A stretch of 64,000 nucleotides of DNA from Catellatospora sichuanensis (GTDB taxonomy: Bacteria > Actinomycetota > Actinomycetes > Mycobacteriales > Micromonosporaceae). Location of the stretch: NCBI RefSeq assembly GCF_007483665.1, contig NZ_ML660186.1:124001-188000 (forward strand), in the 5' to 3' direction. This document shows, in pieces, positions 8,919 to 16,651 of this stretch; the first letter of the stretch is position 1, and every line of letters starts with the position of its first letter. The position numbers were made by a program, and so were the translations under genes. The notes beneath the pieces were generated by a model. The model saw only the letters and a list, made by a program, of their open reading frames with translations, was not told where the DNA came from and ran no database searches.

Positions 8919-9103
8919 TCGCGGCGGGACGTTCCTGGAGCCGTCGGGGTTCCACGCTGAGCATATTTGGCACATTCATCTAGCAAGCTAAATATTGAAG
9001 ATTCTTGCAAGGTTTGGCATCGTGTTCCAGGACCGAGCGCCCCAACCGGGCAACCCGGTCACCTCCGGCATGTCACCACATGCCATAACCCCGAGGAGGA
9101 ACC

Positions 9104-10165
9104 ATGCTCCACACCGGATCCCCGTTCCGGCGTATCGCCGTACGCGCGGCCGCTGCCACGCTGCTCGCCGCGGGTCTGCTGGTCCCGGCGACCGCCCAGG
9201 CCGCCCCCGTCGGCGGCACCGGGCCCGCGCTGACCGCCGACGCGGCAACCGCTCTCGCGGCCGAGATCGACTCGGCCGGCGTCTACCAGGACAACGCCGG
9301 CAAGATCGTCGTCACCGTCACCGACAGTGCCTCCGCCGACCGGGTCCGCGCCGCAGGCGGTGTCGCCCGCCTCGTCGCCCGCAGCGCCGCGCAGCTGACC
9401 GGCGCCACCGCCGAACTCGACCGGCTCGCCCGCATCTCCGGCACCTCCTGGTACACCGACCCGATCAGCAACCAGGTCGTGGTCACCGCCGACAGCACCG
9501 TCACCGGGTCGAAGCTGGCCAGGCTGAAGGCCGTCACCGACCGCCTCGGCGACACCGTACGGGTGGAGACCGTCGCCGGCACGCTGAGCCCGACGATCGC
9601 CGGTGGCCAGGCGATCTACGGCGGCGGCTCGCGCTGCTCGCTCGGCTTCAACGTGCGCAGCGCCAGCGGCGTCTACTACTTCCTCACCGCCGGGCACTGC
9701 ACCAACCTCGCCGCGAGCTGGTACGCCAACTCCGCCCGCACCCAGCTGATCGGCACGCGCACGGGCACCAGCTTCCCGGGCAACGACTACGGCATCGTGC
9801 GCTACGACAGCACGATCGCCCACCCCGGCAACGTCTACCTCTACAACGGCAGCTCGCAGGACATCACCAGCGCGGGCAACGCCGTGGTCAACCAGACCGT
9901 GTACCGCAGCGGCAGCACCACCGGCCTGCGCAGCGGCCGCGTGCTCGGCACCGGCGCGACCGTCAACTACCCGCAGGGCACCGTCACCGGCCTGATCCGC
10001 ACCAACGTCTGCGCCGAGGGCGGCGACAGCGGCGGCTCGCTGTTCGCGGGCACCGTCGCGCTGGGCCTGACCTCAGGCGGCAGCGGCAACTGCAGCTCCG
10101 GCGGCACGACCTACTTCCAGCCGGTCACCGAACCGCTCAGCGTCTACGGCGTGAGCGTCTACTGA
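9104..10165 (+). CDS. Secreted S1 serine protease, streptogrisin/alpha-lytic type
   Basis: A 353-residue preproenzyme. Signal peptide at 1-34 (ending ATAQA), an alpha-lytic-type pro-region to about residue 164, then the mature protease beginning near [12 protein letters not shown]. Catalytic triad: His in FLTAGHCTN (about 196), Asp in [10 protein letters not shown] (about 228), Ser in EGGDSGGS (about 309). Two Cys pairs fit the family disulfides. The start has a strong GAGGAGGA seven bases upstream. It lies inside the metabolite region but could be an independent extracellular protease; if it is part of the cluster it could trim the basic-residue-containing peptide. Specificity pocket not determined. 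Confidence 0.93.
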   Translation: MLHTGSPFRRIAVRAAAATLLAAGLLVPATAQAAPVGGTGPALTADAATALAAEIDSAGVYQDNAGKIVVTVTDSASADRVRAAGGVARLVARSAAQLTGATAELDRLARISGTSWYTDPISNQVVVTADSTVTGSKLARLKAVTDRLGDTVRVETVAGTLSPTIAGGQAIYGGGSRCSLGFNVRSASGVYYFLTAGHCTNLAASWYANSARTQLIGTRTGTSFPGNDYGIVRYDSTIAHPGNVYLYNGSSQDITSAGNAVVNQTVYRSGSTTGLRSGRVLGTGATVNYPQGTVTGLIRTNVCAEGGDSGGSLFAGTVALGLTSGGSGNCSSGGTTYFQPVTEPLSVYGVSVY

Positions 10166-10182
10166 GCCTGCTCCTCAGGTAA

Positions 10183-10216
10183 GGCAGCCGCCGGGACCCC
10201 CCACCCGGCGGCTGCC
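10183..10216. terminator. Bidirectional terminator hairpin
   Basis: GGCAGCCGCCGGG (10183-10195) pairs perfectly with 10204-10216 around 8 bases. It lies between the ends of the converging protease and E1 beta genes. Confidence 0.75.
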
Positions 10217-10223
10217 GTTCCGG

Positions 10224-11198
10224 TCAGCGGCTGGACTTGCAGACCTCCTGCACGGCGGTGAGCAGCTGGTCCTGCTGCGGCTGGACGGCGAGGTCGAGCT
10301 CGCGGGCGAACGGCAGCACCGCGCCGTCGGGCCGGGTCACCCGCTTGGGCGGCACGGTCAGCCGCATCTGCTCGGCGGCGGTCGCCAGGATCTCCCCGGC
10401 GATGCCGCACATCCGGTTGGAGTCGTCGACCACCACGAGCCGCCCGGTCTTGGCCACCGAGGCCGCCAGCCCGTCCCAGTCGAACGGGTACAGCGAACGC
10501 GGGTCGAACACCTCCACCGAGAACTGGTCGGCGAGCTGCTCCGCGACACCCAGCGCGGCCTGCACCAGGTGCCCGACCGCGACCACCGTGACGTCCGTGC
10601 CCGCCCGGTGCACCCGGCCGACGCCCAGCGGCACCGGCCCGAGCGCGTCCAGGTCCACGTCGCCGCGCACCCCGAGCGCACCCGCGGGCGCGAAGAGCAC
10701 CACCGGGTCGTCGTCGCGGATCGCGGTGAGGAACAGCCCGTACGCGTCCTCCGGCGTCGCCGGCACCACCGTCTTCACCCCGACGTGCGCGAACAGCCCG
10801 TACGGATGGTCGGAGTGCTGGCCGGCCCAGCCGCTGCGGGAGCCCGAACCCGGCACGAAGTAGGTCACCGGCACCTTGGCCTGCCCGCCGGTCATCAGCG
10901 AGAACTTGTGCGCCTGGTTGGCGATCTGCTCGAAGACCAGGAAGAGCAGCGACGGGATCTGGAACTCGATGACCGGCCGCAGCCCGGCCAGCGCCGCGCC
11001 GGTCGCGAAGCTGGTGAAGGCCTGCTCGGACAGCGGGGTGTCGACGACGCGCGCGGGGCCGTGCTTGGCCAGCAGGCCGGTGGTGACGTTGTTGACGCCG
11101 ACGCCGATGTCCTCGCCGAGCACGCACACGCTGTCGTCGCGGGCCATCTCGTCGGCCAGCGCCCGCTGCAGGGCCTTGAGGTAGGACAGTCGTGCCAT
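10224..11198 (-). CDS. 2-oxoacid dehydrogenase E1 beta subunit
   Basis: A 324-residue E1 beta subunit, pairing with the E1 alpha encoded just upstream to form a thiamine-diphosphate-dependent decarboxylase heterotetramer. Typical segments: VCVLGEDIGVG, the cofactor-activating region VDTPLSEQAF, EFQIPSLLF, PGSGSRSGWAGQHSDH and EVFDPRSLYPFDWD in the C-terminal transketolase domain. Its ATG overlaps the alpha stop. There is no E2 or E3 gene nearby, so the acyl group may be passed to an acyl carrier protein or the housekeeping E2. Comparable free-standing E1 pairs serve phenylglycine and acyl-starter formation. Last gene of its operon. Confidence 0.9.
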   Translation of the reverse strand: MARLSYLKALQRALADEMARDDSVCVLGEDIGVGVNNVTTGLLAKHGPARVVDTPLSEQAFTSFATGAALAGLRPVIEFQIPSLLFLVFEQIANQAHKFSLMTGGQAKVPVTYFVPGSGSRSGWAGQHSDHPYGLFAHVGVKTVVPATPEDAYGLFLTAIRDDDPVVLFAPAGALGVRGDVDLDALGPVPLGVGRVHRAGTDVTVVAVGHLVQAALGVAEQLADQFSVEVFDPRSLYPFDWDGLAASVAKTGRLVVVDDSNRMCGIAGEILATAAEQMRLTVPPKRVTRPDGAVLPFARELDLAVQPQQDQLLTAVQEVCKSSR

Positions 11199-12196
11199 CA
11201 GCGCACCGCCGTGTCGAGGAGTCCGGTGCCGTCCCGGCCGCGCAGACCGGTGGCGTAGAGGTGGTCGAGCGCGCGGGCCGGGTCGGGGCGCGGGCTGTCC
11301 AGCGCGAACGCGACCGCCTCGGCGAGCGTCGCCTCCACCTGCGCGTCGAGTTCGGCGCGCACGCCCTCGGGCAGGCCTACGCCCAGGACGTCCAGCGGGT
11401 CGCGGGATCGGCCGGCCGCCACCTCCTCGTCGGCGCGGTAGCGCACCCGGGCCTTGTGCTCCCAGGTGTGGTGGGCGTCGAAGCGGTACGCGGTGGCCTC
11501 GAGGAAGCTCGGCCCGCCCCCGGCGCGGCCACGGGCCACGGCGTCACGGGCCGCGGTCAGCACCGCCACCGCGTCGGTTCCGTCCACGCTGACCGCAGGG
11601 ATGCCGAACGCCTCGGCGCGGGCCGTGATGGACCCGGCGACGGCCTGCGCCACGGTGAGGGTGGTGGCGTAGCCGTTGTTCTCACACACGAACAGCACCG
11701 GCAGCCGCCACAGCGCGGCCAGGTTGAACGTCTCCAGCAGCACGCCCTGGTTGACCGCGCCGTCGCCGAAGAAGCTGACCGCGACCCGGTCGCTGCCCTC
11801 CTTGACCGCGGCCCAGGCGGCCCCGGTGGCGATGGCCCCGCCCGCGCCGACGATGCCGTTCGCGCCGTAGATGCCCTTGCCGAAGTCCGCGGCGTGCATC
11901 GAGCCGCCCCGGCCCTGATTGAGGCCGGTGGCCCGGCCGGTCAGCTCGGCGAGCATGCGCACCGGGTCGGCGCCCTTGGCCAGCACGTGCCCGTGCCCGC
12001 GGTGGGTGCTGGTGATGACGTCGTCGTCGCGCAGAGCCGCGCAGACGCCCGCGGCGATGGCCTCCTGCCCGATGTACGGGTGGATCCCGCCGATGATCTC
12101 CCCGGCGTGGACCAGCTCGATCGCCCGCTCCTCGAACCGGCGGATCAACCGCATCGTCCGGTAGAGCCCGGTATCCATGTCGCCTCGCTCGCGCAT
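11198..12196 (-). CDS. 2-oxoacid dehydrogenase E1 alpha subunit
   Basis: Start at 12196 follows AAGGAGAGGGC; an ATG at 12178 is six codons later. 332 residues. The thiamine-diphosphate motif is seen as FFGDGAVNQG with the closing Asn in CENNGYATTL; STHRGHGHVLAKG and the phosphorylatable-loop equivalent around YRFDAHHTWEHKARVRYR are also present. It decarboxylates a 2-oxoacid and makes the acyl-thiamine intermediate. Given the neighbours, candidate substrates are phenylpyruvate-type or phenylglyoxylate-type acids (inference), or an ordinary branched-chain oxoacid. It is separated from the methyltransferase gene by a large hairpin repeat. Confidence 0.9.
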   Translation of the reverse strand: MRERGDMDTGLYRTMRLIRRFEERAIELVHAGEIIGGIHPYIGQEAIAAGVCAALRDDDVITSTHRGHGHVLAKGADPVRMLAELTGRATGLNQGRGGSMHAADFGKGIYGANGIVGAGGAIATGAAWAAVKEGSDRVAVSFFGDGAVNQGVLLETFNLAALWRLPVLFVCENNGYATTLTVAQAVAGSITARAEAFGIPAVSVDGTDAVAVLTAARDAVARGRAGGGPSFLEATAYRFDAHHTWEHKARVRYRADEEVAAGRSRDPLDVLGVGLPEGVRAELDAQVEATLAEAVAFALDSPRPDPARALDHLYATGLRGRDGTGLLDTAVR

Positions 12197-12210
12197 GCCC
12201 TCTCCTTTCT

Positions 12211-12291
12211 CAAGATCGCTCGACTTGCCAGGCAGGTGGGTGAAAGCGGGCTCAAGATACGCACAGGTGCCGGGCAAGTCCGGCGATCTTG
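12211..12291. repeat. Structured dispersed repeat, copy 1, in an 81-base hairpin
   Basis: Arms of 24 bases (12211-12234 and 12268-12291) pair with three mismatches; their outer ends read AAGATCGC and GCGATCTT. The inner 60 bases (12222-12281) match 39693-39752 at 52 of 60 positions, with the 14-base blocks GACTTGCCAGGCAG and CAAGATACGCACAG identical. Both copies lie between two minus-strand genes, in the same orientation. It separates the E1 genes from the methyltransferase and may act as attenuator, RNA-processing site or inactive repeat. Confidence 0.8.
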
Positions 12292-12301
12292 GGAGGTCCG
12301 C

Positions 12302-13294
12302 TCATGCGACCCGGGCCTCCAGGACCCCCGCGCGCGCCTCGACGACCTCGAACCCGGCCTTGCCGAGCAGCTCCCGGTATTCGTGCTCGGTGCGGTCGCG
12401 GCCCTCCAGGGTGACCAGCATGAGCAGGTCGACGAGCCCGGCCGCGGAACGGCCCGCCGGGTCGGCCTCCTCGGGCAGGAACTCCTCCAGCACGATCACG
12501 CGCCCGTGCGGGGGCAGCACCGCGTGCACCCGGCGCAGGATCGCGATCGCGTTGTCGTCGTTCCAGTTGTGCAGCACCCGGGCCAGCGTGTAGACGTCGG
12601 CGCCGTCGGGCACGCCGTCGAAGAAGCTGCCCTCCACACACGCGGAGCGCCCGGCCAGGCCGGCCTCGGCGAGCTTGGCGCGGGCGGAAGCCGCCGCGTC
12701 GGGCAGTTCCAGCAGCACACCCTGCAGGTTCGGATAGCGCTCCAGCAACTCGACGAGCAGGCTGCCGTTGCCGCCGCCGACGTCGACCACGATGCGGGCC
12801 GCGCTCAGATCGCAGGAGGCGAGCGCCTCCGGCGGGCGCTGGTCGCCCATGGACTCGTTGAACACCGCCGCGGCCTCGGGGTTGTCGCCGAGGTAGTCGT
12901 AGAACGGCCGGCCGTACACCGCTTCGAAGGCGGGGCGTCCGGTGCGCAGCGTGTGCATGATCTCGGCGAACGAGCGGAACACCTCGTCGCCCTGCATCAG
13001 CGCGTTGAGGCGCACCGAGCCGGGCACGTCGGCGCGCAGCAGTTCGGTGGTGGGGGTGAGCCCGTAGGTGTCCGGGGCGGGGCGGGTGAACAGGCCCGCC
13101 AGGGCCAGCGCCCGCAGCAGGCGGCCCAGTGCGCGGGGGTCCGCGCCGCACCGGTGGGCCAGGTCGCCGACGTGCACCGGACCGTCCGCCATCAGGTCCG
13201 GAACACCGAGCCGGACCAGCGCGTACACGCCCTGGGCGACCCAGCTGCCGGAGAGGATGCCGAGGAGTTTGCGTCGGGCCAGTGCTTCGTTCAT
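12302..13294 (-). CDS. SAM-dependent O-methyltransferase
   Basis: A 330-residue enzyme of the plant-type/antibiotic O-methyltransferase family (acetylserotonin O-methyltransferase-like). Residues 1-100 form the helical dimerisation domain with a winged-helix fold (GDLAHRCGADPRALGRLLRA); the SAM site is VVDVGGGNGSL at 169-179; LHNWNDD at 241-247 carries His242, the family's catalytic base next to the acceptor hydroxyl. An aromatic hydroxyl such as that of a hydroxyphenylglycine derivative would be a fitting acceptor, but this is inference. Downstream of the DUF3050 gene in the same direction, after a hairpin. Confidence 0.9.
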   Translation of the reverse strand: MNEALARRKLLGILSGSWVAQGVYALVRLGVPDLMADGPVHVGDLAHRCGADPRALGRLLRALALAGLFTRPAPDTYGLTPTTELLRADVPGSVRLNALMQGDEVFRSFAEIMHTLRTGRPAFEAVYGRPFYDYLGDNPEAAAVFNESMGDQRPPEALASCDLSAARIVVDVGGGNGSLLVELLERYPNLQGVLLELPDAAASARAKLAEAGLAGRSACVEGSFFDGVPDGADVYTLARVLHNWNDDNAIAILRRVHAVLPPHGRVIVLEEFLPEEADPAGRSAAGLVDLLMLVTLEGRDRTEHEYRELLGKAGFEVVEARAGVLEARVA

Positions 13295-13328
13295 GTCGCT
13301 CTCCGAGCCGGGGTGGGGGTGTGCCGAA

Positions 13329-13370
13329 GTCGCGGCTCACAAGCGGGCGACGCCGGTTGTGAGCCGCGAC
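13329..13370 (-). terminator. Intercistronic hairpin between DUF3050 and methyltransferase genes
   Basis: GTCGCGGCTCACAA (13329-13342) pairs perfectly over 14 bp with 13357-13370 around a 14-base loop. It may end or attenuate transcription after the oxygenase-type genes. Confidence 0.6.
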
Positions 13371-13388
13371 CGAAAAAAGAGAGGCCGA

Positions 13389-14177
13389 TCAGCCCGCGTC
13401 GATCGCGGCGAGGATGCCGGTCCACAGCTTCTGCCGGGCGGCCAGTGCCGCGTTGACCGTCTGCGCCGCCTGCGCCCACTTCTCGTCGTCGTCGCCGCAC
13501 AGGTCGGTGACCATCTGCATGGCCATCGGCGTGTGGAACTCGCCGTCGACCTCGATGTGGCGGGCCAGGTAGTCGACGAAGGTGTCGAGCTTGCCGCCCT
13601 CCTGGTTGACCTTGATGACCTGCTGGAACATGTCCGGGATCAGGTCCTCGCGGCCGAACGCGAACGCCGCGGCCTGGCAGTGGATCGGCAGCGTGTCGAT
13701 GAAGCGGAAGGTGGTGCGTACGAACTCCGCCGAGACCGGGTTGACGTTCGCCCCGGTCAGCGCCTGCTCCACGGTGCTGCCTTCGCCCAGCAGCTTGATC
13801 AGGTGGTTGATGACGCCGGTGTCCGCGCCGGCCTGGTCCATGCCGCCGATGTACAGCTCGAAGTGACTGGTGAAGCCGCCCTGCAGCTCGTCACTCTCCT
13901 CGACCAGCACGATGTCGTTGATCAGCCGTCGGCTGCCGGTCGGGCCGCTCGGGATCCACGGCACGTCGACGCTGGTCAGGTGGCGCTGCAGCGACTTCAG
14001 CAGGGACATGAAGTCCCACACCGCGAAGACGTGGTGCTCCATGAACGTGACGATGGCCTCGTGGTTGTCCAGCGCGGCGTACAGCGGGTGGCTGACGACC
14101 GCGTTGCGGGCCTCGCCGACCGCGTCCTCCAGCCGGGTGATGCCCGGATGCGTCTGACCCCAGTCGTAACGCGACAT
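13389..14177 (-). CDS. DUF3050 protein, haem-oxygenase-like fold
   Basis: A 262-residue DUF3050 protein recognised by the segment FMEHHVFAVWDFMSLLK (45-61), PWIPSG and the C-terminal DGEFHTPMAM. The family is predicted to have the haem-oxygenase-like helical fold; several relatives bind two irons and perform oxidations of small amino or fatty acids. Candidate metal ligands here are Glu47, His48/49, Glu93/94, His105, His207, Asp211 and His215; I cannot say which are used. Between an Fe(II)/2-oxoglutarate oxygenase and a methyltransferase, it is likely a tailoring oxidase of the cluster. The exact reaction is unknown. Confidence 0.85.
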   Translation of the reverse strand: MSRYDWGQTHPGITRLEDAVGEARNAVVSHPLYAALDNHEAIVTFMEHHVFAVWDFMSLLKSLQRHLTSVDVPWIPSGPTGSRRLINDIVLVEESDELQGGFTSHFELYIGGMDQAGADTGVINHLIKLLGEGSTVEQALTGANVNPVSAEFVRTTFRFIDTLPIHCQAAAFAFGREDLIPDMFQQVIKVNQEGGKLDTFVDYLARHIEVDGEFHTPMAMQMVTDLCGDDDEKWAQAAQTVNAALAARQKLWTGILAAIDAG

Positions 14178-14207
14178 TGCTCTCTCCTTGGTGATCGGGG
14201 TGGTCGT

Positions 14208-15137
14208 TCAGTGCTGAGCCGAGGTCCAGAGCACCGGGCAGTAGTCGGGGTCGGCGTAATCGGGGCGGCCGTCGGGCGTACGGCGTACCAGTTCGTCGTG
14301 GTTGTAGCCGACGACGGTGCCGTCGCTGAGCGGGTACGGGCGGTACTGGTTCTCGCCGTCCTGCAGGTGGAGGGAGACCGCGCGGCGGGGACGATCGCTG
14401 CGGTTGCCTGCACTGCCGTGGTAGGTGCGGCAGTGGTGGAAGCTCATGTGGCCCTTGGGGATGACCATCGGCACCTTGGTGACCTGGGTGCCGTTGAACT
14501 CCGCGTTGCGGGTCAGCAGGACCTCCAGGTCCTCCCGGTCCCGCTCGGCGAAGTGCTTGGCGGTGGAGTCGTCGTTGCCGATCTCCTGCCAGACGTGGCT
14601 GCCGTCGACCATGGTGATGGTGCCCATCTCCTCGCCGCAGTCGTGGAAGGGGATGAACGCGGTGAGCATGCGCTCCGAGGTCGACGACGCCCAGTAGTGC
14701 CGGTCGAAGTGCCACGGCACCACGTTGGTCGGCTCCTCCGGGCGCGGCGGCTTGTAGATCAGGGTCGACTGGAAGATCCGGATCTCGTCCGCCTGGGCCA
14801 GCCGGGCGGCGACGGCGCCGATCAGCGGCTTGCGCAGCAGCTTGGCCAGGCCGTCGTGCTCGTAGTGCACGTAGTCGTTGTGCCGCTGCACGTCGCCGTG
14901 CTGCGGCTCCCAGTAGGCCAGGCGGCGCGGCCGCAGGGGCAGGGAGCGGCTGCGCTCCCCGGCGTAGAAGCGCTCGCTGGCCTCGACCAGCTCGTCGACC
15001 TCGGCGTCGGTGAACAGCTTCTTCGTCAGGTACCAGCCGTGCGCGGCGTAGAACGCGACGTCCTCGTCGGACGGGAGCAGCTCGCGCTCCTCGTCGGTCA
15101 GGTTGCTCGGCTCGTTGCAAAGACGCTGTTCAGCCAT
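14208..15137 (-). CDS. Fe(II)/2-oxoglutarate oxygenase, PhyH family
   Basis: Start at 15137 has AGGAG six bases upstream; the frame continues 15 codons up. 309 residues of the phytanoyl-CoA dioxygenase family: the facial triad is His143 and Asp145 in PWHFDRHYW with distal His240 in TYHGSAGNRS, and Arg251/252 in the following strand is suited to hold 2-oxoglutarate. It should hydroxylate (or in related cases desaturate or halogenate; Asp is present, so not halogenation) a cluster intermediate. It lies directly downstream of hydroxymandelate synthase, with a 60-base gap. Confidence 0.9.
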   Translation of the reverse strand: MAEQRLCNEPSNLTDEERELLPSDEDVAFYAAHGWYLTKKLFTDAEVDELVEASERFYAGERSRSLPLRPRRLAYWEPQHGDVQRHNDYVHYEHDGLAKLLRKPLIGAVAARLAQADEIRIFQSTLIYKPPRPEEPTNVVPWHFDRHYWASSTSERMLTAFIPFHDCGEEMGTITMVDGSHVWQEIGNDDSTAKHFAERDREDLEVLLTRNAEFNGTQVTKVPMVIPKGHMSFHHCRTYHGSAGNRSDRPRRAVSLHLQDGENQYRPYPLSDGTVVGYNHDELVRRTPDGRPDYADPDYCPVLWTSAQH

Positions 15138-15197
15138 GGCAGAACTCCTCGCCTGGGTGGGGGTGGATGCGGTGTGGCGCACGGGGGTGTCCCGGTC

Positions 15198-16319
15198 TCA
15201 GGCGGTGGCCAGGCCGGCCGGGCGGGCGTCCTGCGGTTGCACGGGCACCGCCTCGGCGGGGGCCGCCAGCTCACGCTCCTTGGCCTCGTACAGCGCCTTG
15301 ATGTTGCTGCTGCCGAAGGTCAGCGCGCCGTGTCGCTCGATCAGCTCCAGGAACAGCGTCCGGCGCACGTGCATGGACTGCGTGAAGATCTGGTACAGCT
15401 CGCCGTAGTGGTCGGTGTCGACCAGCACCCCGAGCCGGCGCAGCTCCGCGATGGGCAGGTCGACGCTGCCCAGGCGCTGCTCCAGCGCGTCGAAGTAGGT
15501 GCCCGGCGTGCTGAGGAAGCCCACCCCCCGCTCGGCGAAGGTGCGCACCGCGGTGACGATGTCGTTGGTGCGGAACGCCACGTGCTGCACCCCGGCGCCG
15601 GCGTGCCATGACAGGAAGTCGTCGATCTGGCCGGGGCGGCGGGACAGGTCCGGCTCGAACAGCGTGAACGTCACCTGCCGCGACGGGCTCTGCACCACCT
15701 TCGAGTCCATGCCCTGGCCGCCGATCTCGATGTACTCCTCGAAGATCTCGGCGAAGCCGAAGACGTCCTGGTAGTAGCGCGAGGTGGCGGCGATCTCCCC
15801 GGCCGGCACGCAGATCGCGCAGTGGTCGATGACCTGTAGCGGGTCGTCGGCGTACGACTGCTCGGGCACCGTCATCTCGATGGTGCCGGGCAGGAACTCC
15901 CAGCGGGAGCCGTGCCGCTCGACGAGGCGGTGGGTGACGTCGCCGAAGCCCGAGACGCTCGCCTCGACCACCCGGCCCGCGCCGTTCTCGTGCACGGCCG
16001 GTGCGCCCAGCGCGGCGGCCCCGCGTCCGACGACGTGGTCGTACAGCCGGGCGGCGTCGTCGGTCTCGAAGGCGATGACGGCCACGCCGTCGCCGTGGCG
16101 GCCGACGTAGAGCGTGGCCGGGTGGTCGGCGACCAGGCCGGAGGTGAGCACGATGCGGATGTCCCCGTGCTGCAGCAGCAGCGAGCGCTGCCCGGCCAGG
16201 CCCGTCTGCGGCCCGCCCTGCCCGCATATCCGGAACCCGAATGCCGTGCACAGATAGTAGGCCGTCTGACGGGCGTCACCGACGTAGAACTCCAGGTGGT
16301 CGATGCCGAGAATGTTCAT
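15198..16319 (-). CDS. hmaS: 4-hydroxymandelate synthase (HPPD-like)
   Basis: 373 residues with two glyoxalase-fold halves. Iron ligands are His166, His246 and Glu325 (DHCAIC, VQHVAF, FLELIERHG), five residues offset from those of the vancomycin-producer HmaS (161/241/320). The enzyme converts 4-hydroxyphenylpyruvate, O2 and its own oxo side chain to 4-hydroxymandelate. I prefer HmaS over the tyrosine-catabolic HPPD because of FTLFEPD (HPPD has NEP here), MDSK with Ser206 at the HmaS-specific position, and because a hydroxymandelate oxidase and a matching aminotransferase are encoded at 29226-31668. Probably first gene of the operon running to 10224. An HPPD role is not excluded. Confidence 0.85.
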   Translation of the reverse strand: MNILGIDHLEFYVGDARQTAYYLCTAFGFRICGQGGPQTGLAGQRSLLLQHGDIRIVLTSGLVADHPATLYVGRHGDGVAVIAFETDDAARLYDHVVGRGAAALGAPAVHENGAGRVVEASVSGFGDVTHRLVERHGSRWEFLPGTIEMTVPEQSYADDPLQVIDHCAICVPAGEIAATSRYYQDVFGFAEIFEEYIEIGGQGMDSKVVQSPSRQVTFTLFEPDLSRRPGQIDDFLSWHAGAGVQHVAFRTNDIVTAVRTFAERGVGFLSTPGTYFDALEQRLGSVDLPIAELRRLGVLVDTDHYGELYQIFTQSMHVRRTLFLELIERHGALTFGSSNIKALYEAKERELAAPAEAVPVQPQDARPAGLATA

Positions 16320-16510
16320 TTGCTACCTACCCTTGGCGTACGATGTCCTGTTTTGCACTGACTGCTAGGACTCGCTCCTCGCCAGGTGGGGGCGCGGAAC
16401 GGGTCACGGATCATGACTCGTCCCGGCGCCGCCGCTTTCGCGGCGCACGCCAAACGAACTCACCACGCTCCGATTGGCCGTCGTGCCCCTGTGACGTCCG
16501 TAGTTCGCGA

Positions 16511-16543
16511 CCCTCCCGCCGGAGCCGAACGCTCCGGCGAGGG
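16511..16543. terminator. Hairpin ending the ketosynthase operon
   Basis: CCCTC-CC-GCCGGAGC pairs with GCTCCGGCGAGGG over 13 bp with a two-base bulge. It lies in the 332-base gap 16320-16651. Between it and the ketosynthase stop is an unusually AT-rich stretch (16580-16625); between it and hmaS is room for the hmaS promoter. No gene is seen in this gap. Confidence 0.6.
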
Positions 16544-16651
16544 CCGCCTGACTGTCACGCTAGCTGGTTATGCTGATGTCCCTCAATACCTAACTACGCA
16601 AATATTTAATTGCGACAGTATGTTGCGCGCGGCAAACGATTCGGTGACACC

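Noticed and set aside
3901-16602. Shared TACGCAAAT in the AMP-ligase 1 promoter (3901-3909) and near the ketosynthase end (16594-16602)
   Set aside because: Nine bases in two AT-rich gaps, the second not clearly in a promoter; too weak to call a cluster regulator site.
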